Shown: positions 37,101-46,989, counted from the stretch's first letter. The stretch is DNA of 64,000 bases from Dallia pectoralis (GCA_029465975.1 CM055745.1:6250204-6314203); one strand, 5' to 3'. The notes: generated by a model from the letters alone, not told the origin. Program-made: numbers and translations.

Positions 37101-40100
37101 TACCCATCTCTCCACCCATCTCTCCCCCACCCATCTCTCCACCCATCTCTCCACCCATCTCTCCCCCACCCATCTCTTCACCCATCTCTCCACCCATCCA
37201 TCCATCTCTTCCTTTACCCATCTCTCCACCCATCTCTCCACCCATCTCTCCCCCACCCATCTCTCCACCCATCTCTCCCCCACCCATCTCTCCACCCATC
37301 TCTCCACCCATCTCTCCACCCATCTCTCCACCCATCTCTCCACCCATCTCTCCCCCACCCATCTCTCCCCCACCCATCTCTCCACCCATCTCTTCACCCA
37401 TCTCTCCACCCATCTCTCCACCCATCTCTCCCCCACCCATCTCTCCACCCATCTCTCCACCCATCTCTTCACCCATCTCTCCACCCATCTCTCCCCCACC
37501 CATCTCTCCACCCATCTCTCCCCCACCCATCTCTCCACCCATCTCTCCACCCATCTCTCCCCCACCCATCTCTCCACCCATCTCTCCCCCACCCATCTCT
37601 CCACCCATCTCTCCACCCATCTCTCCCCCACCCATCTCTCCACCCATCTCTCCCCCACCCATCTCTCCACCCATCTCTCCACCCATCTCTCCCCCACCCA
37701 TCTCTTCACCCATCTCTCCACCCATCTCTCCCCCACCCATCTCTCCACCCATCTCTCCCCCACCCATCGCTCCACCCTTCTCTCCACCCATCTCTCCCCC
37801 TCCCATCTCTTCACCCATCTCTCCACCCATCTCTCCCCCACCCATCTCTCCACCCATCTCTCCACCCACCTCTCCACCCATCTCTCCACCCATCTCTCCC
37901 CCACCCATCTCTTCACCCATCTCTCCACCCATCCATCCATCTCTTCCTTTACCCATCTCTCCACCCATCTCTCCCCCACCCATCTCTCCACCCATCTCTC
38001 CACCCATCTCTCCCCCACCCATCTCTTCACCCATCTCTCCACCCATCCATCCATCTCTTCCTTTACCCATCTCTCCACCCATCTCTCCACCCATCTCTCC
38101 CCCACCCATCTCTCCACCCATCTCTCCACCCATCTCTCCCCCACCCATCTCTCCACCCATCTCTCCATCTCTCCACCCCTCTCTCCACCCCTCCATTCAC
38201 CCGGTCATCCCCCCGTCCCCATACTTCAGTGAAGGTCTTTCCCTCACCTGTGCTGTGTTCTCTTGCTTTCCTTTTTTCCAGTGTCCTCCATCCTGCCTGT
38301 CCCACAGTAGAATATACATCAATAAAGTGTCTGTCGTACTCATGAATATGCTAATGCCTCTTGTCAGGGTAGGGAAAAAATGAAGAATACACAGCAGTGT
38401 TTCAAGGTGGCTTTCATCCCAGTATAGCTACAAGCCAAATGCAGACCGGTTGCTTTTGAAGTCCAGCTTGATTCATTGTGGCTTCTCCTAATGTTTATTG
38501 AATACCCGCATCCTCTGTGTTACTGCTTAATATAAGATGTGAAGTATTTAGTGTCCTTTAAATGTCTGTTTCCACATTATGAATTCATATTATGCTCTGG
38601 CGGCTGAAAAATAATGAGAGAACAGCCTTATTTTGGCGTACATACTCAATAGTCAATCTCAGTATTGACAGCTGTGGACTTGTCCAGGCCATTTTACAGG
38701 GATATGGAGGTTAGTTAACAATTATTTATAACAATAATATAATAATAAGTCACAATAACAGTCACAGAATGATATTAGATTGAAATCAAATATTGAGAAG
38801 TGCCGTGTTTGGCTCCGCTCATTTGTGGGGTTTGCTTTTAAATTACATCATTGCTTTTCTCCACATGCTTTTCAGTGAGGTCCCGTTTACTTTTTCAGAA
38901 ACAGTCAGACACACAGTGACCACTGTATCTCGCAAGCTGTCCGTTTTAGCTCCCATCTCCAGCTGTAATTCCATTTGACTAAGGCAGTCTCCATTATGTG
39001 ACATGTCCAGTTGACTAGAGTGGTCTCCATTATGTGACATGTCCAGTTGACTAGACTGGTCTCCATATTGTGACATGTCCATTAGACTAGAGTGGTCTCC
39101 ATTATGTGACATGTCCAGTTGACTAGACTGGTCTCCATTATGTGACATGTCCAGTTGACTAGACTGGTCTCCATATTGTGACATGTCCATTAGACTAGAG
39201 TGGTCTCCATTATGTGACATGTCCAGTTGACTAGACTGGTCTCCATATTGTGACATGTCCATTAGACTAGACTGGTCTCCATATTGTGACATGTCCATTA
39301 GACTAGAGTGGTCTCCATTATGTGACATGTCCAGTTGACTAGACTGGTCTCCATATTGTGACATGTCCATTTGACTAGACTGGTCTCCATATTGTGACAT
39401 GTCCATTAGACTAGAGTGGTCTCCATATTGTGACATGTCCAGTTGACTAGAGTGGTCTCCATTATGTGACATGTCCAGTTGACTAGACTGGTCTCCATAT
39501 TGTGACATGTCCATTAGACTAGAGTGGTCTCCTTTATGTGACATGTCCAGTTGACTAGACTGGTCTCCATATTGTGACATGTCCATTAGACTAGACTGGT
39601 CTCCATTATGTGACATGTCCATTAGACTAGACTGGTCTCCATATTGTGACATGTCCATTAGACTAGACTGGTCTCCATATTGTGACATGTCCATTAGACT
39701 AGACTGGTCTCCATATTGTGACATGTCCATTAGACTAGACTGGTCTCCATATTGTGACATGTCCATTAGACTAGACTGGTCTCCATATTGTGACATGTCC
39801 ATTAGACTAGACTGGTCTCCATATTGTGACATGTCCATTAGACTAGACTGGTCTCCATATTGTGACATGTCCATTAGACTAGACTGGTCTCCATATTGTG
39901 ACATGTCCATTAGACTAGAGTGGTCTCCTTTATGTGACATGTCCATTTGACTAGACTGGTCTCCATATTGTGACATGTCCATTTGGCACAGCCAGTACAC
40001 ATGCAGTACACAGTCAGTACACAGCCAGTACACATGCAGTACACAGCCAGTACACAGTCAGTACACAGCCAGTACACAGGCAGTACACAGCCAGTACACA

Positions 40101-40522
40101 GCCAGTACACAGGCAGTACACAGCCAGTACACAGTCAGTACACCGCCAGTACACAGCCAGTACACAGCCAGTACACAGCCAGTACACAGTCAGTACACAG
40201 CCAGTACACAGCCAGTACACAGCCATTACACAGCCATTACACAGTCAGTACACAGCCAGTACACTGCCAGTACACAGCCCGTGTCCTCACATTGGGCTTT
40301 AACTCACAATCATTTAGACCCCTTCTGTTTCATATGAATGGCCGCCTGTCTGTTTCTGCTCTGCGTGAAGCAGGAACGTTTACAACAGTTATTTATTTTT
40401 TCAATTAGTCCTCAGTATTAGTGTTTGCATGGATGTGGAGACAGCTGTCGATACACTCTAGTCAGGCACAGTCAATAGAAAGACCACACTCCCACGCCAC
40501 TGTAATTCAGAACAGCTTCATT

Positions 40523-40568
<46 letters not shown>

Positions 40569-43500
40569 CTGGATGATTTTTCATTTCTCATCTCCGCGAG
40601 ACAACACTGTATTTTTATTTCCAGACTAATAACAGACACCATTAACTTCCCAGCTGTCGTCTGACATTGATGTGTGAAGCAGGTTTTTTTTCAAGAGGGC
40701 TGTGGGTTTAGTATAAGCTTAGTATTTACTAAATCTAGGTGTATGTATGGATGTGTGTGTGTGTGTGTGTGTGTGTGAGACACACATTTATGTGTAAATG
40801 TGTACACAAGATAGTAAAACCTGAAAAATATATTATTTTTTTGCCAGGTCCCAAATAGGTCAAGTTAATTATTTTGGGATTAGAGCTAGGTTAGGTTTAG
40901 GCATACACATTGTACATGTTATTGAGGAAATAGTAAGATTTAGGTAATGGTTAGGTTTAGGGCTCAGGATTAGGAGACGTGTGTGTGCGTGTCTGCGTGC
41001 GTGCGTGCATGGGCTCATTATATATGTCCAAGAGACTCATTATCTCATGTGGGGTGTCAATTGTCTTAAATGTCAAGCTTATTAGTAGAACTGCATTGGA
41101 AAACCCACTATAGTTCAGCAGGTGAAATGCCAAATTAATTATATGGATTCTACAGACCTCCCCATAAGACCAGCTATTCGAATAGGACCTAGTAAAAAAT
41201 GACATTTAGTGAAGGCTGCTATAAAAATATAGAGACGTGTGTGTATGTGTGTTATCTAAGACGTACAGCACATCTCTCCTTCAGTTAAACACATCATATT
41301 TTTTCACGATGCTACTCTCAGTATTTCTTCCATGAAGATCTTAAATGATTTAGTGTGTATTGACTTTTTAGCCGACCAATGACTACGGAGGCACAGAGTG
41401 CAGCTTATAGATGACTGTATTGACTGATTTGTTGATGTGATTTGACACGAGGAAAACCCCAGCGCACACCAGAGACACAGAACACCTGTAAACACACTGT
41501 GAACTGCTGCTCACAGCTAGACGTTAAGGCAATTGACCTCTGTGCTACCTTACCAAGTCACCTTACCCTGAATTCCTAGCTAGCATCTTGACGCATGAAA
41601 AGAAATGACTAGCTTTCACTCCCTGTTGCTTTGGCAGTACTGTATGTGTGTCTTCTGTCTTTGATCTTACATGTGCCGGGTTGTTTACCTCAGCAAGAGA
41701 TGTTACTATAACCAGAGCTATACACACTGTGTGTATTGGACATGTTAATATTCATATTTAAGTAACCAGAGCTATACACACTGTGTGTATTGGACATGTT
41801 AATATTCATATTTAAGTAACCAGAGCTATACACACTGTGTGTATTAGACATGTTAATATTCATATTTAAGTAACCAGAGCTATACACACTGTGTGTATTG
41901 GACATGTTAATATTCATATTTAAGTAACCAGAGCTATACACACTGTGTGTATTGGACATGTTAATGTTCATATTTAAGTAGCCAGAGCTATACACACTGT
42001 GTGTATTGGACATGTTCATATTTAAATAAACCACGGATACATTTCAATATTTCATGGGCCGATGTGTATTTTCAGGACTGGGAGTTCCCTCAGTTTATGG
42101 GAGACCTTGACATGAATCTGCCTGGGATGTCCACTACACAGCTCAAGTTCAAACTTCCTGTCTGCAAGAGCATCTTTAAGGAGGAATACCATATTCATAT
42201 CACAGGTACTGGACGTCACAAAGGACCAGACAATTTATTATAATACCTTATGTATACATAAAGTGAGCATTTGGTTGTCATTTTGGTTCTGTACTTGAGC
42301 ACTTTGAGTTTGAAAGGATACAATGAAAATGAAGTAGAAGGGCATATTTTCAGCTTTATTTTCAGGCTATTTTCATACATATCAGATCCATTGTTTAGAA
42401 AGGACACCGCCTTTTGTCCATAGTCCTTCAATTTTTAGGCACCAAAAACATTCAACGGTTATTGTTAATATTTGATCGCATATCTTCTGAATGCAATGAC
42501 TGCTTGACGTCTGCGACGGGTTAAACCACCTCAGCGAGATGCCGTTACGGGAGAGACAAACTAATGTTTCCCCACTAAATGTTAAACCGGGGCAACGCTC
42601 CTGAAGTTAAGCTAGGTTGTTAACTAGCTAGGCTGTTAACCCCAATGCATTTAGCATTATGCTAATGGCCTTACCGTACGTGAGTGCTTTGACTAAAAGC
42701 TTATTAACCGTGATTTGTTCAACCGACGGGAGAGAACAGTGTCACGTGTCACCAGAGAGCTCTCTCTCTCTCTCTCTCTCTCTCTCGCCTTTTGATCACA
42801 ACACCGGTAGATTAATATAATGGCCCGATTTCATTTCTGGTCCACGTTGGACTCAGTATCCAGCATGTAATCTGTTCTCGCGTGCGGTTGATGTGTGTGC
42901 CAATCTCTCTTCGTTTGTGTCCGTTCTATTCAATTTGTGCGGCGATCAATGGGGGCTTAACAACATGGGCTCGGGCACGAAACCATGATTTTAATCGACC
43001 GGTGCCCGGCCAGACCCACTAATGGCTTACATCTCCCCGCAGGTAAATGGTTCAACTACGGCATCATCTTCTTGGTGTTGATTCTGGACCTCAACATGTG
43101 GAAGAACCAGATCTTCTACAAGCCCTACGAGTACGGCCAGTACGTCGGCCCAGGGGAGAAGATCTTCACTGTGGAGGAGCCCCAGACGCTGGGGGACTTT
43201 AACCGCAGCACGCTCACGTACAAATGGCGCTCCAGCCACGTGGACCCGCTGACCAACCGCTCGTACGTCCACCGGGACATGTTCCTCCACAGCCGCTACG
43301 TGGGAGCCAGCTTGGACGTCAAGTGCTTGGCCTTCATCCCGAGCCTGGCCGCATTCGCCCTGTTCGGCTTCTTCGTCTGGCTCCTCGGACGGTTCCAGGA
43401 CAGCGAGGCCTTCCCGGAGAGCCAGGCGGACAAGGCGTACGTGCGGATCACGAGGAAGTCGCCGTCGGAGCACAGTAAGGACATGGCCGTCACGCCCGAG

Positions 43501-43722
43501 GAGGTCCACGTCTCCGTGAGCGAGACCCTGAAACGTTCCGGAACCCCGATGCTGCTCTCTGTGGACGGGCATCACTTCTCCCAGCACACCGGCCTTTCCA
43601 CGAACTCCACCTCGCCCGTCTCCATGGACACCCAGGAGACACACCCCAGCATCGTCATTGACAGCGCCGAGCCCGGAGAGCCGGCGGTTTCCTTCGATGT
43701 CAGCAAACTGTCACCGCCCTGA
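15725..43722 (+). CDS. tmem117: Transmembrane protein 117, six 3' coding exons
   Basis: Joined exons 15725-15857, 30218-30317, 33548-33645, 35913-36072, 42076-42205 and 43043-43722 read without a break for 432 residues to TGA at 43720-43722. All have AG/GT borders and matching phases. The product follows human TMEM117 closely from its LRLKMFREDHGSW block onward (MGIRNESFMK, GFLPSDEVSRAFLAS, EEYHIHITGKWFNYG, KSPSEHSKDM). The family is a multi-pass membrane protein of about 514 residues linked to stress-induced cell death in mammals; its molecular activity is not settled. Several hydrophobic spans are visible, including WFNYGIIFLVLILDL and a span after SLDVKCLAF. The acidic/Ser-rich C-tail is divergent. 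The N-terminal ~90 residues are not in the window or not recognised. The introns are loaded with minisatellites, and one acceptor is quintuplicated. Confidence 0.93.
15871..17362. repeat. 42-bp minisatellite, about 35 copies
   Basis: The unit contains GTCACCCTGCCATTGGCTGC followed by CAGATG/CTGATG and CTCTCATTTACAC. It starts 13 bases after the donor of tmem117 exon a. Since 42 is divisible by three, all three forward frames stay open over long stretches; these are not genes. Right-hand copies (16900-17330) are the most uniform. Confidence 0.97.
17363..18599. other. tmem117 intron, no gene recognised
   Basis: Single-copy-looking sequence without recognisable exons. A run of G occurs near 18021-18027. 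Short open frames have no splice or similarity support. Confidence 0.5.
18600..19573. repeat. 23-bp pyrimidine-rich minisatellite, about 42 copies
   Basis: Unit TGTTCCTCCTCTTGTTCCC plus TCCC, with CTTGCTCC as the main variant. The centre (19080-19495) is almost perfectly uniform. All three forward frames lack stops, giving spurious open frames of up to 325 codons. Confidence 0.97.
19735..20395. repeat. G-rich purine minisatellite (GGGAGGGAGAGGAGT)
   Basis: Modules of GTGGGAGGGAGAG, GGAGTAGGAGGGTTAGTG and GGGATGGGAGGGAGAGG alternate in a 12-36 bp hierarchy. The plus (tmem117 sense) strand is nearly all purine with dense GGG runs. Open frames on both strands are low-complexity and spurious. 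Confidence 0.95.
20533..21222 (+). repeat. 64-bp tandem array of tRNA-like units, about 11 copies
   Basis: Each unit carries TAGCTCAGTGGTAGAG or TATCTCAGTGGTAGAG, matching the tRNA D-arm / Pol III A box, then CATGCTCTGTATGTATG, which can fold as a 5-bp anticodon stem with a 7-base loop, then GTCCTGGGTTCCTATTGG where the T-arm / B box would be. The T-arm does not pair and position 33 is C, so units are not normal tRNAs. One copy (about 20741-20760) has GGTGTAGCTCAGTGGTAGAG, the intact tRNA form. The array ends at the truncated Tc1 copy. Confidence 0.75.
21223..22285 (+). mobile_element. Tc1-like transposon, left-truncated and inactive
   Basis: A transposase-derived sequence starts within the N-terminal DNA-binding region (KTYKTTDNLPRSG) and continues through the second HTH (TRGDLVNDLQ), SDETK (first catalytic Asp), DNDPK (second Asp) and SPDLNPIENLW (Glu). 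It carries a stop soon after SDETKI, frameshifts near 21755-21775 and further stops. The right terminal repeat ends GTCCCACTGTA at 22285, followed by TA. The left terminal repeat and the first part of the transposase are missing; the tRNA-like array abuts the break directly. Confidence 0.92.
22302..22516. repeat. 49-bp tandem repeat, about 4 copies
   Basis: Copies share GTCTGTGGTCATATGACAGT and GGTCGTTATAAAAC. It begins just past the right end of the Tc1 copy. Confidence 0.9.
22517..23197. other. tmem117 intron; purine-rich end, no gene recognised
   Basis: Single-copy-looking DNA followed at 22945-23140 by a strongly purine-rich (GGGAGA/GAAAGAGG) stretch. No exon-like sequence was found. Confidence 0.5.
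23198..25822. repeat. 20-bp minisatellite of CTGT/TATATCC units, 2.6 kb
   Basis: Basic unit ACCTGTCTGTCTGTATATCC with variants TATATAC, TATGTCC, extra CTGT steps, and CTGCCTGTATATTC. From about 24860 a higher-order pattern of 112 bp recurs (variant CTGTATGTCTGCC at 25337, 25449, 25561, 25673). A larger block starting GTATGTTCACC at 24667 recurs at 25143, 476 bp away. Frames remain open for up to 950 codons forward and 638 reverse; these are spurious. Confidence 0.97.
25823..27603. other. tmem117 intron, no gene recognised
   Basis: Single-copy-looking DNA with a GT-rich patch near 26657-26700 and an A run at 26464-26473. No recognisable exon. Confidence 0.5.
27604..28210. repeat. 53-bp minisatellite decaying to the right
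   Basis: The unit contains AAGGAGCCATTTTGAGTCTG, ATTATTCATGGTACTTC and ATGCTGATGTTCAGT. Copies from about 27615 to 27900 are nearly identical. Beyond 27930 they diverge progressively (CGGAGCCATTTTGGATC, then GGGAGCCCTTTTGGATCAG), so the array has a fresh left and an old right end. Confidence 0.9.
28211..29680. other. tmem117 intron; possible conserved non-coding element
   Basis: No exon or repeat found. 28960-29100 is rich in TAATTA / ATTAAT / AATTA motifs (homeodomain-type cores) in otherwise complex sequence, as seen in developmental enhancers. Conservation cannot be judged here. Confidence 0.3.
29681..29815. repeat. 15-bp minisatellite, 9 copies
   Basis: GAGAGGCGTGTGCGG repeated, with GTGTAAAGGAGAGAC and GTGTGCAGGAGAGGC variants at the right end. 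Open frames on both strands are spurious. Confidence 0.95.
30218..30317 (+). CDS. tmem117: tmem117 exon b (33 codons)
   Basis: Acceptor CCTCCAG|G completes Gly from the previous exon; donor ATG|GTGAGA at 30318. It encodes PYMVTEYMGIRNESFMK then AAVGTWMGDFVTAWM, nearly identical to the human protein. Confidence 0.93.
30603..31340. repeat. 14-bp minisatellite (TAATACCCTGTGTG)
   Basis: About 50 copies of TAATACCCTGTGTG and variants (ACTCTG, ACCATG, GGAAAACCAAG). It starts about 285 bases after the donor of tmem117 exon b. GGAAAACCAAGTG variants flank both ends. Open frames are spurious. Confidence 0.95.
31515..32222. repeat. 26-bp purine-rich minisatellite, about 27 copies
   Basis: Unit GAGACTATATAGGGTGTAGG plus AGAGGT, with GTAGG/GGAGG and AGGT/AGGA variants scattered. 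The copy-to-copy identity is very high. Confidence 0.96.
32350..32685. repeat. 19/22-bp minisatellite (CAGCCTGCCATACCTC)
   Basis: CTGCCATACCTCCATCAGC and CTGCCATACCTCTCCATCAG units alternate, differing by a CTC step. About 17 copies; open frames are spurious. Confidence 0.93.
33157..33586 (+). repeat. 86-bp repeat carrying a tmem117 splice acceptor, 5 copies
   Basis: Five copies start at 33157, 33243, 33329, 33415 and 33501. Each holds GTTATGGTAACCAGTGTCTT, then CTTCCTCAG|GTCACTGAC and exon sequence as far as CACTACCCAGAC. So the pyrimidine tract, AG and first 39 exon bases are repeated in each; exon starts would be 33204, 33290, 33376, 33462 and 33548, and only the last continues into the full exon. 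Reading on from an upstream copy hits TGA after about 33 codons. 86 is not divisible by three. Confidence 0.97.
33548..33645 (+). CDS. tmem117: tmem117 exon c, behind the last of five repeated acceptors
   Basis: Acceptor TTCCTCAG|GTC; encodes VTDMMLQDQHYPDWSKAARR then FWKQGNHRIVLF and the first two bases of Trp; donor TG|GTACGT at 33646. Only the fifth 86-bp unit runs on into the complete exon; the four upstream copies stop after the PD codons. Confidence 0.92.
33703..33952. repeat. About 31-bp minisatellite, 8 copies
   Basis: GTGTTGGGGCTCCTCTGGG plus TTCTGATCTGCCT or TTCTGATCAGCCT. It begins about 57 bases after the donor of tmem117 exon c. Confidence 0.93.
34106..34136. repeat. (CA)n microsatellite
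   Basis: About 15 uninterrupted CA steps, followed by further CA-rich sequence to 34162. Confidence 0.95.
34186..34582 (-). mobile_element. LTR-like segment (solo LTR candidate)
   Basis: On the minus strand the segment begins TGACACCTCCCC and ends CCAATCCTGACA, i.e. TG...CA ends. It carries an AATAAA (34253-34248) about 65 bases from its end and the T/GT-rich body usual for fish gypsy-type LTRs. No target duplication or internal retrotransposon sequence was seen, so solo status and exact limits are inferred. Confidence 0.45.
34583..35912. other. tmem117 intron, no gene recognised
   Basis: AT-moderate single-copy-looking DNA up to the acceptor of exon d. No exon or repeat was found. Confidence 0.5.
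35913..36072 (+). CDS. tmem117: tmem117 exon d (53 codons)
   Basis: Acceptor CCTCCAG|G completes the split Trp; donor CAG|GTACGG at 36073. It encodes a membrane span (TVLISLTSVVLLVIG), TDWISWDNLNRGFLPSDEV and SRAFLASFVLVFDLLIVMQ. A 2-kb pyrimidine array starts about 105 bases downstream. Confidence 0.93.
36178..38200. repeat. 12-bp CCCATCTCTCCA array, 2 kb
   Basis: About 165 units of CCCATCTCTCCA, with CCCCCACCCATCTCT and CTTCACCCATCTCT variants. A longer block containing CATCCATCCATCTCTTCC recurs near 37080, 37195, 37925 and 38040. The plus strand is nearly G-free, the minus strand G-rich. Frames stay open over 760 codons forward and 520 reverse; spurious. It starts about 105 bases after the donor of tmem117 exon d. 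Confidence 0.97.
38201..38983. other. tmem117 intron, no gene recognised
   Basis: AT-rich single-copy-looking sequence; no recognisable element. Confidence 0.5.
38984..39985. repeat. 36-bp minisatellite, about 28 copies
   Basis: Unit GACTAGACTGGTCTCCATAT plus TGTGACATGTCCATTA. Variants are CAGTTGACT/CATTAGACT and ATATTGTG/ATTATGTG. Copies from 39590 to 39910 are almost identical. 36 is divisible by three, so the minus strand is open for 396 codons with a 12-residue period; no gene is implied. Confidence 0.96.
39986..40282. repeat. 11-bp minisatellite (CAGTACACAGC)
   Basis: About 27 copies of CAGTACACAGC with CAGT, CAGG and CATG joins. It follows the 36-bp array without a gap. Confidence 0.95.
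40283..41705. other. tmem117 intron with two (GT)n tracts
   Basis: (GT)n microsatellites occur at about 40526-40567 and 40755-40777. The rest is AT-rich single-copy-looking sequence without exons. Confidence 0.6.
41706..42020. repeat. 54-bp minisatellite, about 6 copies
   Basis: Copies share ACCAGAGCTATACACACTGT, GTGTATTGGACATGTTAAT and ATTCATATTTAAGTA. It ends about 55 bases upstream of the acceptor of tmem117 exon e. Confidence 0.95.
42076..42205 (+). CDS. tmem117: tmem117 exon e (43 codons plus one base)
   Basis: Acceptor TATTTTCAG|GAC; donor CACAG|GTACTG at 42206. It encodes DWEFPQFMGDLDMNLPG, a divergent middle, and KEEYHIHIT with the first base of Gly. A 54-bp minisatellite ends about 55 bases before it. 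Confidence 0.92.
42206..43042. other. Last tmem117 intron; (CT)n tract, no gene
   Basis: A (CT)n run lies at about 42761-42786. The rest looks single-copy and ends in the CCCCGCAG acceptor. Confidence 0.6.
43043..43722 (+). CDS. tmem117: tmem117 terminal coding exon
   Basis: Acceptor CCCCGCAG|GT completes Gly. It encodes KWFNYGIIFLVLILDLNMW, KNQIFYKPYEYGQYVGPG, a loop with NRST and NRSY glycosylation motifs, MFLHSRYVGASLDVKCLAF, a last membrane span, and a cytoplasmic-type tail with KSPSEHSKDM. Stop TGA at 43720-43722. GC is markedly higher than in the surrounding intron DNA. Confidence 0.94.
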
Positions 43723-44928
43723 CTTCACTTACCTCAGGGAAAAGGCTGCTGCTGACAGACAGTCTGGGGGAGGGAGTGGAGAACGCAGTAGAGGAGAACC
43801 GACGAGAGACCGAACTCAAACCGAACTGGAAGACGATTTCAGTCCATAACTCCCTGGAGCCAAGGATGAAGTTATAAATACTGGCCTCTCGGGTTCATCC
43901 GAAGTCTTCGGGTTCAGTCCGTGTCCCCCGGATTTCTTCTTTTTTAGTTTTTATAATACCTGAACTCACACCTACACAATGACACCTCACCCGCTGCAAA
44001 GTCGTTTTGTCAAGACGGTGCTTTGGCTTTTTTTATTGTTTTTATAACGTCTTAGTGTTTTATTTCCTCTTATTGTGACACTACCGTGTCTATGTGGGAG
44101 AACTATTTCTATGGTCGATGCTTGACACCCAGTTGTCATGGTTAGTTTATTTGTAACACACCGTTTTTACAGCTGAAGATGTGCCTTGATATAACTAATG
44201 TCCACTAAGGGGGCCAACTTGGGGTAAATTGCTATCAGCTTTTTTTAAAGCCACAGCGCAGAACATGTCTGGTATTGTCTAATATTGTGTGTGTGTTTCC
44301 GTGTCTTGTTCATTTCAGGGTTTTCGTTGTGTGTTTCTTCACACGTAGTCATAGAAATATCTGCATTGCAAAACTTTGTTATATGATGATGCAAATTGTT
44401 ACCTCGTGATTTTCTGGTTGTGTTATCAAATGCTAAGTGATGGTAATCTATTTTCAGATAGCAACCAAAAGTCAACTCATGATGACTTATCTATCTGATT
44501 ATTACACTAAAATCTAATGCAAATTAGCTCAGCCTTTGGAGTGGTAAATGTGCTTTTGTTTTATAAAGTTCACCAAATCTTACTAGTGTATCTTACAGAT
44601 GAGCCCATGTCGTACACCTGCAGGAGACTATGTAGAACAGGTACGACCCTGGTTCCATGTAGGACAGGTACGTCCCTGGTTCCACATAGGACAGGTAGAA
44701 CCCTGGTTCCGCCAGTAGTGGGCTCCACGCTTGGTGAAAGAAAGACACTTGGAGAATGTCGCCTCTTTAATTCCAGCTGACAAGCGAAATTGAGTGTCAA
44801 GTTCAGATGGTTAAGGGGAATTAGGAAAGTTATTATATCAAGTGTGGTACATTACTGTGCAACAACTGGAAGCTAATGCTTAGATGTTGAAGGATTTTAT
44901 TAACACTGACTGTGTGTGTGATATGTGG

Positions 44929-44968
<40 letters not shown>

Positions 44969-45711
44969 ATCAAACATAAACAGCGCCATAGGCCGATTCT
45001 GTGAAGAGGTCAATGTCGTGAACACGTTGTGTACGGTTGTTCTAGTAATCCTGCCCTGTACAGATCAGAGACCTTATTATGGCTCAACCTAATTCCGGGC
45101 GAGAGATATCAAACTGAGAAACATACGCCGTGTGTTTATCTCACTTCATTTACCAATACGTCTGTAATGTATCGTGCTCCAGTTGATACTGAATGCTGCC
45201 CTGTTCGTTTCCATGTTCTTGTCTAGCATAACAGATGGCTGGGTGTGCGTGTGGACGTGTGTGTTTTTAAACAAATTATATCTCTTTTAAACGTTGGCTT
45301 AATAAGTGTCTGTCGAATAATGCGATATAATAAAAAGTATTATTTTGGCTACATGTTGGTGTCCTGCTCTCTTGACTCTTCGTCATAAACATCGCCGACT
45401 GCAGTTTAAAAGTCACATTCGCAGCGGATATAGCAACACTGTTGCCAAGCAACTCATCGGGTCAACTCCACGCAGGTGCTGGCCCAGTTACACTTAGTAC
45501 GAGAGATATCAGGGAGATATGTAGATGCACGGAGCACTGGGTCGACCCGTAGCAAGAGAGAACCCCTGAAATGGCAGGGTCTACGCGCGGCCACCACCGC
45601 AGAATTGTGTCCAGCATCGGGTTCGTCGTTCTCCTCAGGACCTGTCAGTATTTCACTTGTTCAGTCATTCAGACAGTCATATGAATAAGTTAGTACACCC
45701 TGTTGGAAAAT
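43723..45711 (+). other. Presumed tmem117 3' UTR and beyond
   Basis: AT-rich sequence after the stop. It contains three copies of an about 32-bp GACAGGTACG.CCCTGGTTCC repeat at about 44637-44705 and a (TG)n at about 44932-44968. The first AATAAA after the stop is at 45329. No further coding exon was recognised. Confidence 0.4.
45329..45334 (+). terminator. Candidate tmem117 polyadenylation signal
   Basis: First canonical AATAAA downstream of the tmem117 stop codon, implying a 3' UTR of about 1.6 kb if used. Position only; no transcript evidence. Confidence 0.3.
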
Positions 45712-46365
45712 GTGTGAAGGGTTGAGTGAAGGCTGGGTGAAGACTGGGTGAAGGTTTGAGTGAAGGCTGGAGTGAAGACTGGGTGAAGGTTTGAGTGAAG
45801 GCTGGAGTGAAGACTGGGTGAAGGTTTGAGTGAAGGCTGGAGTGAAGACTGGGTGAAGGTTTGAGTGAAGGCTGGAGTGAAGACTGGGTGAAGGTTTGAG
45901 TGAAGGCTGGAGTGAAGATTGGGTGAAGGTTTGAGTGAAGGCTGGAGTGAAGATTGTGTGAAGGTTAGAGTGAAGGTTTGAGTGAAGATTGGGTGAAGGA
46001 TTGAGTGAAGGTTTGAGTAAAGGTTTGAGTAAAGATTGGGTAAAGGATGAGTGAAGGCTGCAGTGAAGACTGGGTGAAGGGTTGAGTGAAGATTGGGTAA
46101 AGGATGAGTGAAGGAGAGTGAAGGCTGCAGTGAAGGTTGGGTGATGGTTGAGTGAACGATGAGTGAAGATTGGGTGAAGGATTGAGTGAAGATTGGATGA
46201 AGGCTTGAGTGAAGATTGGGTGAAGGCTGCAGTGAAGATTGGGTGAAGGGTTGAGTGAAGGTTTGAGTGAAGGCCTGAGTGAAGGATTGAGTGAAGAATG
46301 GGTAAAGGATGAGTGAAGGATAGAGTGAAGGCTGCAGTGAAGGTTGGGTGAAGGATGAGTGAACT
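45712..46365. repeat. 35-bp GTGAAGG-type minisatellite
   Basis: Regular copies at about 45750-45945 contain GGTTTGAGTGAAGGCTGG and AGTGAAGACTGGGTGAA. From 45960 on they break into shorter, mixed GAGTGAAGGATTGGGT modules. Open frames on the minus strand are spurious. Confidence 0.92.
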
Positions 46366-46989
46366 GAGTCTCCTGTGAATTCCTGAGTGGAGCCAGTAGA
46401 GGTGTCATGTCTTCCTCTGAGACTGACCGGCCTGAAGACACTGACATTCTGTCACCTGTGTGGGATCCTGTGGGGCACGTTTCAGATGCCTGGGCACTGG
46501 ACAGGAGGCCCACACTAGTCCCTGGACCAGTTTCGATGAGAGATGACCTACCTACTAATGACCTACAACATTCTTGTACAAAAAGCTCTAGGCAACGTTG
46601 GTAGTTGCCTCTCATTAGACCCAGCACACTAACAGAAGGCATTTTAGCTTACGTTTATTCAACCAATCAACACTTGGGCCAAATAAGCACATATTTCCAC
46701 TGCCTGCTATACATCATGTGAAGTTAAATGGAGTCCGGGGCCAGGGATTTTAGTGATAATTGCTGGATTTGCTACACATAGCAGAGTCAGCACTCTCCTG
46801 GATTTACATATTAACAAATTTGCCAATGAATAATTAAAGAGCCAAGGTTGAACCTCTGCTGGTTCCTCTGACACACAGAGAATATTAACCAGGACCCCTA
46901 CGGAGAAATGTCACACACTACACTGTACCTTCTGGACCTCCTGGACCTATCAACATGTTCAATAACATCTGTTAAAGGACCTGCTATAC

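Noticed and set aside
35938..38345. Open frames of 739-764 codons (+) and 522 codons (-)
   Set aside because: They run from tmem117 exon d into the 12-bp CCCATCTCTCCA array; only 35913-36072 is coding.
38843..40033. 396-codon minus-strand frame with a 12-residue repeat
   Set aside because: Product of the 36-bp minisatellite, whose period is divisible by three; no signal peptide, domain or splice signals.
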